From NCBI GenBank assembly GCA_964480945.1, contig CAYZRX010000078.1:1-18287 (forward strand): 18,287 nt of DNA, read 5' to 3'. The stretch is from VGWB01 sp964480945 (lineage in GTDB: Bacteria > Bacteroidota > Ignavibacteria > UBA10030). Positions 9,194 to 16,193 of this stretch are shown piece after piece. The translations under genes and the position numbers were made by a program. Each line of letters starts with the position of its first letter. Position 1 is the first letter of the stretch. Below the pieces are notes generated by a model. The model had not been told where the DNA came from. It did no database searches and worked only from the letters and a program-made list of their open reading frames with translations.

Positions 9194-10786
9194 CTATTTG
9201 AGGAGAACAATTTTCGCCGTCCGCGTCGCGCCCTTGAAAGCGATGCGCACGAAGTATACTCCCGACGACAGTGGGGCCAGGCGATCATCTCTGCCATCCC
9301 AGCGCACAACGTGGTGACCCGCGCTCTCGCGTACATCCACCAACTCGCGTACCATTCTTCCGCGGACGTCGTATATCCGCACGACAACGTTGCCGTCCTG
9401 AGGAGTAAGGTAAGAGATGTCCGTCGCCGGGTTTCCGCCAAAGGCGGATCCGCCTCTGGCGGAAAATGGATTCGGAAAGTTTTGGAACACTTGAAACCCA
9501 GCAATCGTTGCAGCCGCGGCGCCTGCCACATGCGTCACACCGCCCGTTTCAAACGCGCCCAGATCGGGCGCCGCGCCGTTGTACGGAATTCCGACATCCG
9601 TCCCTGCATCGATCAGCTGGCTTCCCGGAGCGAGGTGTAGGAAGGTGATGTCCGGGAGACTGCCGTCCGGTTTGCGCGGCCCGCGCACGCCCGCAGTGTC
9701 GACGCTGACAAAGTCAGCTTCCGTCACCGATGGAAAAGGGGGATTCATCCAACTGTTGGTCGTTTGCACAGCGCCGGTCCAGATTGACACTGCGCCTCCC
9801 AAAGCGACGCAATTCGTCAACATCATCGTCTCCCCAGTCTTCACACCTGCATTCATCCCGTAGTTGGTGCCGTTTCGGTACGCGGTGCAGTTGAGCAGCG
9901 TCATTGAACCTCGGTTATTGTTTTGGTCATACCCCTTGACCCTGTTATCGAACGCGAGGCAGTTCTTCAGTATGATATTGTGCCTCAGACTATCGGCATT
10001 GCCGTTATCGCCTCCCCCCATCTTGAACCCGTTGCCATCGCCATTGGGAAGGCTCGACGAACCGTCCTCAAGATACCCGTTCATGAAAATCCAGCAGCGT
10101 TCGAGGGTCGTGGTGACGTTATCGGAGGGACGTAGATAGCCGTCGAATCCGTCATCGCAGTTTTGCCAGGATCGGCAACCGTAGAATGCATTGTCCGTTC
10201 CCACGTCGAGTTTCGCGGCAAAGCCGTCCGCATTCTCTCCACTCGGATCGGCGTTATAGTACGAATCGCAGTTGATGATCTGGTTTTTCGAGGCGCCGTT
10301 GCTGAGCTGCAAGCCGGTATCTCTGTTCTCGTAGAACGCGCAGAACTCGATGATGTTGTTGGAGCCGCTGATGTGCATGCCATTGTCACCGGCACCTTTG
10401 ACATCAAGTCCCCTGATATGCCAATAACTCCCTGAGAGCCTGACACCCCTGTTGCTGCTGCTCGTCGTCATCGAAGAGAAGTCAAGAACCGGCCGTTCGC
10501 CCGAATACGCGAGCAAGTAGTAGCGCGCGGCTTCGGTCCCGCTCTTTGAGATAGAAATTGTTGCCGATTCCACGTAGACGCCGCCTCGCACGTACACGGT
10601 ATCGCCGGGCTGAAACAGAGGAGGCAAGAGCGAGATTGCTTTGGTGATCGTCAAGAGGGGCTGGTCGATGGTGCCGAGATTCGAGTCGTTGCCGGTCGTC
10701 GATACGTACAATCGAGCGGACCAGCATAAAAAGAGCGGTGCAGACAGAAGACAGAAGATGAGTGAGGATCGCGGGCACTCGATCAT
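9194..10786 (-). CDS. Pectate lyase family 9 (PL9) with T9SS type A sorting domain
   Basis: This secreted lyase should cleave pectate by beta-elimination and release unsaturated oligogalacturonides. The 530-residue protein has a signal peptide (hydrophobic LIFCLLSAPLFLCW), then a right-handed beta-helix with many turn repeats (residues ~25-345). The PL9 calcium and catalytic set is visible: NADGFAAK (Asp187), CDDGFDGY (Asp211, Asp212, Asp215) and GNGFKMGG (Lys255). These match the Asp209/233/234/237 calcium site and Lys273 base described for Dickeya Pel9A; the spacing of the Asp set is identical. Residues ~430-530 form a FlgD-like T9SS type A sorting domain (NFPNPF ... VRIYDVRGRMVREL ... LSSGVYFVRI ... 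KIVLLK), so it should reach the cell surface. A 10-residue insert, SARGGSAFGG (442-451), interrupts this domain and is encoded by a palindrome. The gene ends in two tandem TAG stops. The Shine-Dalgarno AGGTGA lies four bases before ATG. It is the first gene of the six-gene operon. Confidence 0.94.
   Translation of the reverse strand: MIECPRSSLIFCLLSAPLFLCWSARLYVSTTGNDSNLGTIDQPLLTITKAISLLPPLFQPGDTVYVRGGVYVESATISISKSGTEAARYYLLAYSGERPVLDFSSMTTSSSNRGVRLSGSYWHIRGLDVKGAGDNGMHISGSNNIIEFCAFYENRDTGLQLSNGASKNQIINCDSYYNADPSGENADGFAAKLDVGTDNAFYGCRSWQNCDDGFDGYLRPSDNVTTTLERCWIFMNGYLEDGSSSLPNGDGNGFKMGGGDNGNADSLRHNIILKNCLAFDNRVKGYDQNNNRGSMTLLNCTAYRNGTNYGMNAGVKTGETMMLTNCVALGGAVSIWTGAVQTTNSWMNPPFPSVTEADFVSVDTAGVRGPRKPDGSLPDITFLHLAPGSQLIDAGTDVGIPYNGAAPDLGAFETGGVTHVAGAAAATIAGFQVFQNFPNPFSARGGSAFGGNPATDISYLTPQDGNVVVRIYDVRGRMVRELVDVRESAGHHVVRWDGRDDRLAPLSSGVYFVRIAFKGATRTAKIVLLK
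9434..9463 (-). repeat. 30-base double-hairpin palindrome inserted in frame in the PL9 gene
   Basis: The element is two adjacent 15-base units, each TCCGCC + 3 bases + GGCGGA. The loops are AGA and TTT on the coding strand. The whole 30 bases are also palindromic except for one mismatched pair. It falls exactly on codon boundaries and encodes SARGGSAFGG. If the 30 bases are removed, the protein reads NPF-NPATDISY, the normal T9SS/FlgD-like motif, which shows that it is an insertion. No second full copy was found in the window. Confidence 0.85.
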
Positions 10787-10790
10787 TGGT

Positions 10791-10810
10791 TCACCTGATG
10801 ATCACGGTGA
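10791..10810 (-). promoter_or_regulatory. Short hairpin covering the PL9 Shine-Dalgarno
   Basis: On the coding strand UCACC and GGUGA form a 5-bp stem with a 10-base loop. The 3' arm is part of the AGGTGA Shine-Dalgarno of the PL9 gene. The stem is short and may be fortuitous. Confidence 0.25.
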
Positions 10811-11003
10811 CTTCTTGTCTGCGTATTCTCTGCGCGTCTTGTGCTGCTCAAACTACGGGTCGATACGAGAGAGTTGACGCATAAGGAACTTGCAGCCGAC
10901 TTTCTTGCGTCTGTCTTCGTGCGCGTCGTTCGTTCTCTGCTACCCTCACCCTCCGGGAGATGCAGCAACGCAGGAGAAGGTCTGAGAACCGGGATTTGAC
11001 TGA

Positions 11004-11025
11004 ATCGGTGACTTTATCGGTAACT
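11004..11025 (-). promoter_or_regulatory. Candidate operator: two 10-base direct repeats at 12-base period
   Basis: The coding strand shows AGTTACCGAT, two bases, then AGTCACCGAT, differing at one position. A weaker third copy (AGTCAAATC) follows in the same 12-base phase. The repeats start about two bases downstream of the candidate -10 box of the PL9 operon and would cover the transcription start, a typical repressor position. The 8-mer AGTCACCG recurs at 10805-10812 just before the PL9 ribosome-binding site. The regulator is unknown. Confidence 0.4.
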
Positions 11026-11027
11026 GC

Positions 11028-11056
11028 AACCTAAACGAAAAACCATTGAGTGTCAA
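11028..11056 (-). promoter_or_regulatory. Candidate promoter of the PL9-led pectin operon
   Basis: A perfect TTGACA (11056-11051) is followed after 17 bases by TAGGTT (11033-11028). The layout matches the kduD promoter candidate (TTGACA, 17 bases, TACGTT), which supports both. The -10 box alone is weak against the sigma-70 consensus. Confidence 0.45.
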
Positions 11057-11083
11057 GCAAAATCGGACCAGCCGGCACGATTC

Positions 11084-11107
11084 TCAATCACGAAAAAACG
11101 CGATTGA
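11084..11107. repeat. 24-base inverted repeat with an A6/T6 centre
   Basis: The arms TCAATCACG and CGCGATTGA flank AAAAAA, pairing over nine positions with one G-T mismatch. It lies about 28 bases upstream of the PL9 promoter -35 box. No T run follows either arm, so a terminator is unlikely; a dimeric regulator site is a better guess. Confidence 0.4.
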
Positions 11108-11288
11108 TTACTGATACATTCGAGGGAGCAAAGCAGAGGGCAAACCCAGAAGACGCGGGCCTGACAATCGTGTCGGCGCGCGGGTATACTTCTTCTGCTG
11201 CGAATAACCCATCCAGCCTGCGGCGGGAGGTGAAGAATCGCCGTTTCAGCTCGGGCTGATCATAGCCGGCTCATCCTCATGACTCAAC

Positions 11289-12050
11289 CTATCGCGCCAG
11301 CCATCCTCCGTCGACAGCGACGGTGTAACCGTTCATGTAGGACGATGCCGGAGAGGCGAGAAAGACGACAGCACCCTGCAGATCCCCAGGAACTCCCCAC
11401 CTCCCTGCAGGGATTCGATCCAGGATCGCCTTGTTGCGGACCGGATCAGCTCGCAGAGCCGCAGTATTGTCCGTGGCCATGTAACCCGGCGCGATGGCGT
11501 TCACATTGATCCCCTGCGGAGCGAGCTCGCAAGCCAGGATCCTGGTCAACCCCATCACAGCGCTCTTTGCGGCTGTGTAGGAAGACACCAGTACCCCGCC
11601 TTGAAACGAAAGCATGGAAGCCACATTGATGATCTTCCCTCCCTTCCCACGCTCAACCATGACCCTGGCAGCTGCTTGACTCAAAAAGAAGAGCGTCCGC
11701 AAGTTGACATTGATCACGTCATCCCAATCCTTCTCCGAGAATTCCAGGAACGGGCTTCGCCTGATGATTCCCGCATTGTTGACCAAGATGTCGATACCAC
11801 CCAGGCTTTTCACGCAGGCCGCGGCGATCGCGGCAACAGGATCCGAAGTTGAGAGGTCAGCGTTCATTACCTCGCACTTTCGGCCGAGAGAAATGATTTG
11901 TTCCTGTGTTCCTGCGAGAGAATTACGATCAACGATGAACAGATTTGCGCCCGCTTCAGCGAGCCCAATCGCCATTGCCCTTCCGAGGCCCCTGCCCGCG
12001 CCTGTGACAATGGCTGCTTTCCCATCCAGTCTGAATTGCTCAAGAATCAT
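11289..12050 (-). CDS. kduD: 2-dehydro-3-deoxy-D-gluconate 5-dehydrogenase (KduD)
   Basis: KduD reduces 2,5-diketo-3-deoxygluconate to 2-keto-3-deoxygluconate (KDG) with NAD(P)H in the cytoplasm. This step belongs to the branch that handles unsaturated uronates made by pectate lyases. The 253-residue protein is a classical short-chain dehydrogenase: TGAGRGLG nucleotide-binding loop at about 17-24, NNAG at 91-94, catalytic Ser in NVASMLSFQGG, and YTAAK with catalytic Tyr and Lys. Several stretches match Escherichia coli KduD closely as I recall it (FSEKDWDDV, IAPGYMAT, LDRIPAGRWG, NGYTVAVDGGWLAR), which separates it from general SDRs. Length is as usual for the family. An AAGGA Shine-Dalgarno lies nine bases before ATG. 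It stands between the GH127 group and the PL9 operon. The usual partner KduI is not in the window. Confidence 0.95.
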   Translation of the reverse strand: MILEQFRLDGKAAIVTGAGRGLGRAMAIGLAEAGANLFIVDRNSLAGTQEQIISLGRKCEVMNADLSTSDPVAAIAAACVKSLGGIDILVNNAGIIRRSPFLEFSEKDWDDVINVNLRTLFFLSQAAARVMVERGKGGKIINVASMLSFQGGVLVSSYTAAKSAVMGLTRILACELAPQGINVNAIAPGYMATDNTAALRADPVRNKAILDRIPAGRWGVPGDLQGAVVFLASPASSYMNGYTVAVDGGWLAR

Positions 12051-12119
12051 GGCTTTTGTTCCTTCTGTCTTGTGACGCTCAGTTCAACGGCATCCTCACA
12101 CTCCCTAGATTGCACAGCA

Positions 12120-12148
12120 AACGTAAGCGCGGAAAACCACTTTGTCAA
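12120..12148 (-). promoter_or_regulatory. Candidate promoter of kduD
   Basis: TTGACA (12148-12143) and TACGTT (12125-12120) are separated by exactly 17 bases. The -10 region reads TACGTTTG, which also fits the TAnnTTTG element of Bacteroidota promoters. Transcription would start about 60 bases before the kduD ATG. Confidence 0.6.
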
Positions 12149-12207
12149 GTCCTTCGTCCTTGAATCTTGAGGGTCAACCAAAAGTATACAACTGTGGAGG
12201 GAAAATG

Positions 12208-12239
12208 ATTGGGGACTGAACAGCCAGCGGCTGACAATC
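12208..12239 (-). other. Imperfect inverted repeat downstream of the GH127 gene
   Basis: CAGCC-GCT-GGCTG forms a 5-bp hairpin nested between outer GATTG and CAATC arms, followed by ATTTT on the minus strand. It could end transcription of the GH127 operon before the kduD promoter. The outer stem is asymmetric and the T run short, so this is weak. Confidence 0.25.
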
Positions 12240-12306
12240 AGATGAGACTCCTCGGCCGCCCGCCGTTTCGCTTGCTCTCCGCAAACCGCCAGCCCACCCG
12301 GCCAGA

Positions 12307-14676
12307 CTACCTGCCCTTCGCCGCAGACCCGATGATCGAACAGCCAAAGAGCTTCTTGCCGGGACCGCCGCCAGCGGCCTCAAAGGTGACGGCGACTGAA
12401 TGCCTGCCGAATGTCGTCGCCAATGGAAGTTCGTAGCGCTCCTCGACCAGTCCGTTCGACAACTCTGCGGACTCAGGCTTGGGAGTGAGTCGGACGCCGT
12501 CGATCCGGATGGTGTACGCGGTCGTAGTATCGCTCTTCATCCAGATGCACTTCAGCTGAACTGGACGATTCAGGAGAACCTTCAACGAATACAACATCCA
12601 GTCGCGCGTGCGGATCCATCCCATCCCCGCGTCGCTCCCCGAATCCACACCGGCGCCGGCGAGGGTGTGAGCTTCGACAGAGTTTGAATCGCTGGGAGAG
12701 ACGCTGTCCACAACGCGGCCGACCATCATTTCGCTTTCTCTCTCCGCTTCTTGCCACTGCTCGTTCGTACAGATTGTCCAGTAGACGGCGTACCGCTCGT
12801 CGAAAAGCTGGTAAAGCGGGATCAGCTCAACATCGTGAGGGATCCCGACTCCTTTCGTTCGGAAGGCAAGCGGCCTGCCGGAAACCGGAACAACCCAGGA
12901 ATGCACGTCCCGACTTGTGACGACAAGGCTGGGGGTCAGCACAGGCGGGCGTGAAGGACCGTAGAACCCGTGGATCAGGCTGTCCGTAATGCCCTCGGAA
13001 CCCAGCTCGCCGGCGAGAACGACCGGGCCATACATGATGGCAGCGACGCCGGGGTCATCGGGCAACGGCTTCAGGTGCAGATCCAAGTTGTATTCTACAT
13101 CGACCCGGTCGCCGTCGTGCCACGTCCTCGTCAGCACGAGATAGCTGCGGGGGCTCGACGCGACCCCTAGATCCCGGCCATTCAGGCGCACACGCGCTCC
13201 GTTTGCGCTCCATTCAGGAACCCGAATATGGAGTGAGAAGGAAACGGGCTTGCTGATTCGAAACTGCAGTTGAGTTCGAGGTGTTCGAGGAAAGTCGGTC
13301 TCCTGGCGGAGTGTGAGGCCCTTCTCATCCCATCGTACCTCGGATGGAATGAAGAGGTTGACGTACAGGTCGTTCTCCCCATGGTAATAGATGTCACTGC
13401 CCAATCTGGCAAAAGACTCCACGCCGGTGCCTGTGCAGCACCAGAACGAGTTGCGCGGCGTGCCGAAGGTCTTGTACCATCCCGACCCAAGGGGCAGATA
13501 GTACATCAGCATTCCGTCGCTCGGATTCTGCGTCGGCAGGATTCCGTTGAAGAAGAGGAGCTCGTAGTAGTCCGCGAAGGCAGGGTCGGGATCCCACGTG
13601 AAAAGGTGCGAGGTCAGCTTCAACATGTTGTAGGATGTGCAGCTTTCCTGGTTGCTCGATCCGAGCTGCGTCGCGAGATGATACGGGTCGCCGCCCCAGA
13701 GCTCTTCCCAACTTGTGCCTCCGGTTGCATAGGAGCGGGCATTCACAATCTCTCGCCAGAAATAGGTCGCGATGCTTCTGTATACGCGCTCGCCCGTAAT
13801 CTCATACCCTTTTGCCGCCCCGATCACCTGAGGAATGTGCGTATTGACGTGCAAACCCTTCAACCTGTCCGCATGATCGGCCAGCGGATCAAGGAACTCG
13901 CGCTTCTCAAATCGGCGCGCGAGCGACGAGTAGTTCGCATCGCCGGTGGCGGCGTACAAGTTAAAGAGTGCCTCGCTCATTCCGCCGAACTCGACTTTCA
14001 GCATCCGCTGCATCGCTGGCTCATCGAGCCGATCCGTCCTGCGCTTGGCCCAATCTGCCATTCCCTCGGCCACAAGCAGCGCTTGAGTGTTGCCGGTCAG
14101 CGTGTACATGTCGAGGAAGCCGGCAAGAATTTTGTGCAGCGTATACCACGGCGCCCAGACGCGCTTGCCGGTTTCGACACGATCGATGAACTCCTCGGGA
14201 AACGCGCTCAGATAGCCGTTGCCGAGCGCCTCCTGACACCTCGCCAGCCCTGCTACCACGGTATCCGCCTTCGCCTTGAGCACGCGATCATCGAAGCTTG
14301 CGTACATCATCGCGCACGCGGAAAGGAAATGTCCAACGAAATGGCCTCGCAGCTCCGTCGTTGGACTCTCCCAGCCCCCCAGCGGCTTGGCGTTGGAAGG
14401 AAGTCCCGCCGTCACCCTGAAGTTGTGCAGCAATCGATCGAGCTCAAGCCCACGAAGGTACTTCTGGTCACGTTCCGTCGCTTGCTTCAGCGGTCCTTCG
14501 AGGAGACGGACCTGCTTCAATTCAAACGGATGGACGCGCTGAACCCCCGGCCCCTCCCCGGCCCTCAGCGCGTCAATCCAGCCGCCGAATGTCACACACA
14601 AGCACACGGACACGGCGGCGACAAGAATGTCGAATCCAAGATCCCGAACACTCAAGTCCAACCGTCTCGCTCTCAT
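12307..14676 (-). CDS. Glycoside hydrolase family 127 protein, probable beta-L-arabinofuranosidase
   Basis: This exported enzyme probably removes beta-L-arabinofuranose from plant glycans or hydroxyproline-linked arabinosides. The (alpha/alpha)6 catalytic domain covers roughly residues 45-440 (LGGWESPTTELRGHFVGHF, NGYLSAFPEEF, WYTLHKILAG). The zinc and nucleophile motifs described for Bifidobacterium HypBA1 are present: ESCTSYNMLKL (Glu344, Cys346) and FWCCTGTG (Cys413, Cys414). Beta-sandwich domains follow, with a C-terminal ~150-residue extension that looks carbohydrate-binding-like. A hydrophobic segment near residues 16-35 (DILVAAVSVCLCVTFGG) should be a signal peptide or anchor. I place the start at the second ATG (MRARRL), because AAGGAG lies six bases before it, inside the first possible codons; the alternative ATG at 14691 has no such site. 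It is 19 bases (or 4 with the earlier start) after the M64 peptidase gene, so they form one operon. Family assignment is firm; exact substrate is inferred. Confidence 0.92.
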   Translation of the reverse strand: MRARRLDLSVRDLGFDILVAAVSVCLCVTFGGWIDALRAGEGPGVQRVHPFELKQVRLLEGPLKQATERDQKYLRGLELDRLLHNFRVTAGLPSNAKPLGGWESPTTELRGHFVGHFLSACAMMYASFDDRVLKAKADTVVAGLARCQEALGNGYLSAFPEEFIDRVETGKRVWAPWYTLHKILAGFLDMYTLTGNTQALLVAEGMADWAKRRTDRLDEPAMQRMLKVEFGGMSEALFNLYAATGDANYSSLARRFEKREFLDPLADHADRLKGLHVNTHIPQVIGAAKGYEITGERVYRSIATYFWREIVNARSYATGGTSWEELWGGDPYHLATQLGSSNQESCTSYNMLKLTSHLFTWDPDPAFADYYELLFFNGILPTQNPSDGMLMYYLPLGSGWYKTFGTPRNSFWCCTGTGVESFARLGSDIYYHGENDLYVNLFIPSEVRWDEKGLTLRQETDFPRTPRTQLQFRISKPVSFSLHIRVPEWSANGARVRLNGRDLGVASSPRSYLVLTRTWHDGDRVDVEYNLDLHLKPLPDDPGVAAIMYGPVVLAGELGSEGITDSLIHGFYGPSRPPVLTPSLVVTSRDVHSWVVPVSGRPLAFRTKGVGIPHDVELIPLYQLFDERYAVYWTICTNEQWQEAERESEMMVGRVVDSVSPSDSNSVEAHTLAGAGVDSGSDAGMGWIRTRDWMLYSLKVLLNRPVQLKCIWMKSDTTTAYTIRIDGVRLTPKPESAELSNGLVEERYELPLATTFGRHSVAVTFEAAGGGPGKKLFGCSIIGSAAKGR

Positions 14677-14695
14677 CAGCAGCTCCTTCATCGCT

Positions 14696-16168
14696 CTACT
14701 TGGCGAAGAAGTCTATGACCCGCGCAAGACCGCGCTGGCAGACCCGGCAGTACTCATCCTGGTCGTTGGAGAACATCAGGCAATTCACCATCGGCCGATA
14801 GAGTCCCTGTGAAGCAAATCCGGCACCCTCAAAAACGCCCACCTTGTCCTTCAGAGGATGTTCAAGCGTGTAGGTGACGACCTTCTTCCGAAGGTCAGCC
14901 GAGAGCTTGTCGAATTCCTTCCTCACCTTTTCGATTTCTTCTTTGGTCGCTCCCGATTTCTCCAGATCCTGCAAGCGCTCACTCCTCTCCTTATAGAGCT
15001 TTCCTGCCTCTGCGCGCAGACTGTCATAGGTCACTTTTCCCCACTCTGTTGGGACCGCGATCCCCGGCGAGAGTTGGTCCGCCCATTTCACGCGGCTCGG
15101 ATCGAGGAGTGCGGTGATGTTTGGCTCCATCGGCTCGACTCCCTTTGGGTAGAAGTCACTGTAAGCAACCTCGGAGGCGTAGTACTCGTCGGCCAGCCCA
15201 CCAAATCCGTGTCCGAACTCGTGGCGGAAAACCTTCTGACTCAAAGCGTTGTGCGCTGTCGAGATCGTGAAGGTATTGTACAGCGCCCCGCCACCGTACC
15301 GGTCGCTATTGACGAGGATGCACAGCGCATCGTACGGAACTGCCGATGCGATGTCACGATACGCCCGGTCGCCTTCCGTCAGCATATAACGATCCGTGCC
15401 AAGAGCATTAAATGAGGCGTCCACAACAGTATTCTTGTATCGATGCTGCCTCGGCTCGTCCATCCCCTGATCGGAAGAGGGGCGAAAGACGCCGCTCACG
15501 TTGAACCTTGACTTTCTGCTCTTGAAGGGCTCGAAGCTGAAGACCGCGTTCACGAATGTCTCCACGTCCCTCCTGAAGGCTTCCTCCTGATCAGCGGTGT
15601 AGCCTTCGGCGATAAACACGAGATCGACCTTCTCGTGCGGATCGCCGTTGGCGAGAACGCGGAAAACCTTGTCGTACTGATTCGGTTTCTCCGTAATGAT
15701 GCCGTAATCCTCTGGTTCGATCTTGTGAATGAAGAGGGGGTGGTAGATATTCTCCTTATCCCTTCGCAGGATCTCGAAGCGGACCGGGCGTTTTGGATAT
15801 GGAATAAGAAGCGATTCGTGATAGGTCCTTTTCACGCCTTTCAAGGCAGGATCCGACGTCTTGTATTCGCCAAAATACGAATCAAATCCTCTCGAAAAGA
15901 TGAGGTTGTTCGTTGCGATGTCGTAGACCTTCACCATGTATCGACCATTTCCCAGTTCATCGATGGTCCTCTTCGGATTTCCGGCCCACGTCCCTTGCTC
16001 GTACAATTGATCGAGCGTGACCAGCTCCTCCTGGGCATCTCCCACATGATAGTAATCGACTCGCAGGGTCTTGTCCAGGAAATAGTCATCAAACCGGACC
16101 GTTTGCTGCGAGAGGGCCGTCGCCGAGGCAATGGCAGCGACACCGAGTATAAAAGAAAGGTGCTTCAT
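14696..16168 (-). CDS. Secreted M64-family metallopeptidase
   Basis: The 490-residue protein has a signal peptide (MKHLSFILGVAAIASATALSQQ). An N-terminal M64-type beta domain runs to about residue 150, and the catalytic region begins near VDLVFIAEGYTADQ (181-194). The zinc motif is HEFGHGFGGLADEY (His316, Glu317, His320, Asp327), the signature of family M64, first described from a Clostridium ramosum IgA protease. A charged stretch at about 385-430 looks like a coiled-coil insertion. The end carries three cysteines (NCLMF ... YCRVC). M64 enzymes are zinc endopeptidases; the real substrate here is unknown, and cleaving immunoglobulin is not implied. A GGGAG Shine-Dalgarno lies six bases upstream of ATG. 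It sits between GH127 and a DPP-IV-type peptidase, with short gaps, in one operon, so a proline-rich or glycosylated protein substrate is a reasonable guess. Confidence 0.92.
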   Translation of the reverse strand: MKHLSFILGVAAIASATALSQQTVRFDDYFLDKTLRVDYYHVGDAQEELVTLDQLYEQGTWAGNPKRTIDELGNGRYMVKVYDIATNNLIFSRGFDSYFGEYKTSDPALKGVKRTYHESLLIPYPKRPVRFEILRRDKENIYHPLFIHKIEPEDYGIITEKPNQYDKVFRVLANGDPHEKVDLVFIAEGYTADQEEAFRRDVETFVNAVFSFEPFKSRKSRFNVSGVFRPSSDQGMDEPRQHRYKNTVVDASFNALGTDRYMLTEGDRAYRDIASAVPYDALCILVNSDRYGGGALYNTFTISTAHNALSQKVFRHEFGHGFGGLADEYYASEVAYSDFYPKGVEPMEPNITALLDPSRVKWADQLSPGIAVPTEWGKVTYDSLRAEAGKLYKERSERLQDLEKSGATKEEIEKVRKEFDKLSADLRKKVVTYTLEHPLKDKVGVFEGAGFASQGLYRPMVNCLMFSNDQDEYCRVCQRGLARVIDFFAK

Positions 16169-16193
16169 TGTTCTCTCCCAATGAGACTCAAGC

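Larger units (their letters stand above)
10787..11288. other. Gene-free region between kduD and the PL9 operon
   Basis: These 502 bases contain no convincing gene. Small open frames on both strands lack ribosome-binding sites and family resemblance. The region holds a candidate promoter for the PL9 operon (11028-11056), a run of 12-base-period repeats just downstream of it (about 10993-11025), a 24-base inverted repeat upstream of it (11084-11107), and a hairpin over the PL9 ribosome-binding site (10791-10810). The predicted leader before PL9 is about 235 bases. No clear rho-independent terminator for kduD (stem followed by a T run) was found, so read-through from kduD is possible. Confidence 0.7.

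Noticed and set aside
9148..9531. N-terminal extension of the GH28 frame by 128 codons
   Set aside because: It overlaps the 3' end of the PL9 gene in another frame, and the signal peptide starts at the methionine at 9147.
11050..11259. Small plus-strand frame (69 residues, GTG start) in the gene-free region
   Set aside because: No ribosome-binding site, no resemblance to a family, and it overlaps the promoter elements of the PL9 operon.
13270..14718. 482-residue open frame on the plus strand
   Set aside because: Antisense shadow of the GH127 gene, which carries all its family motifs on the minus strand.
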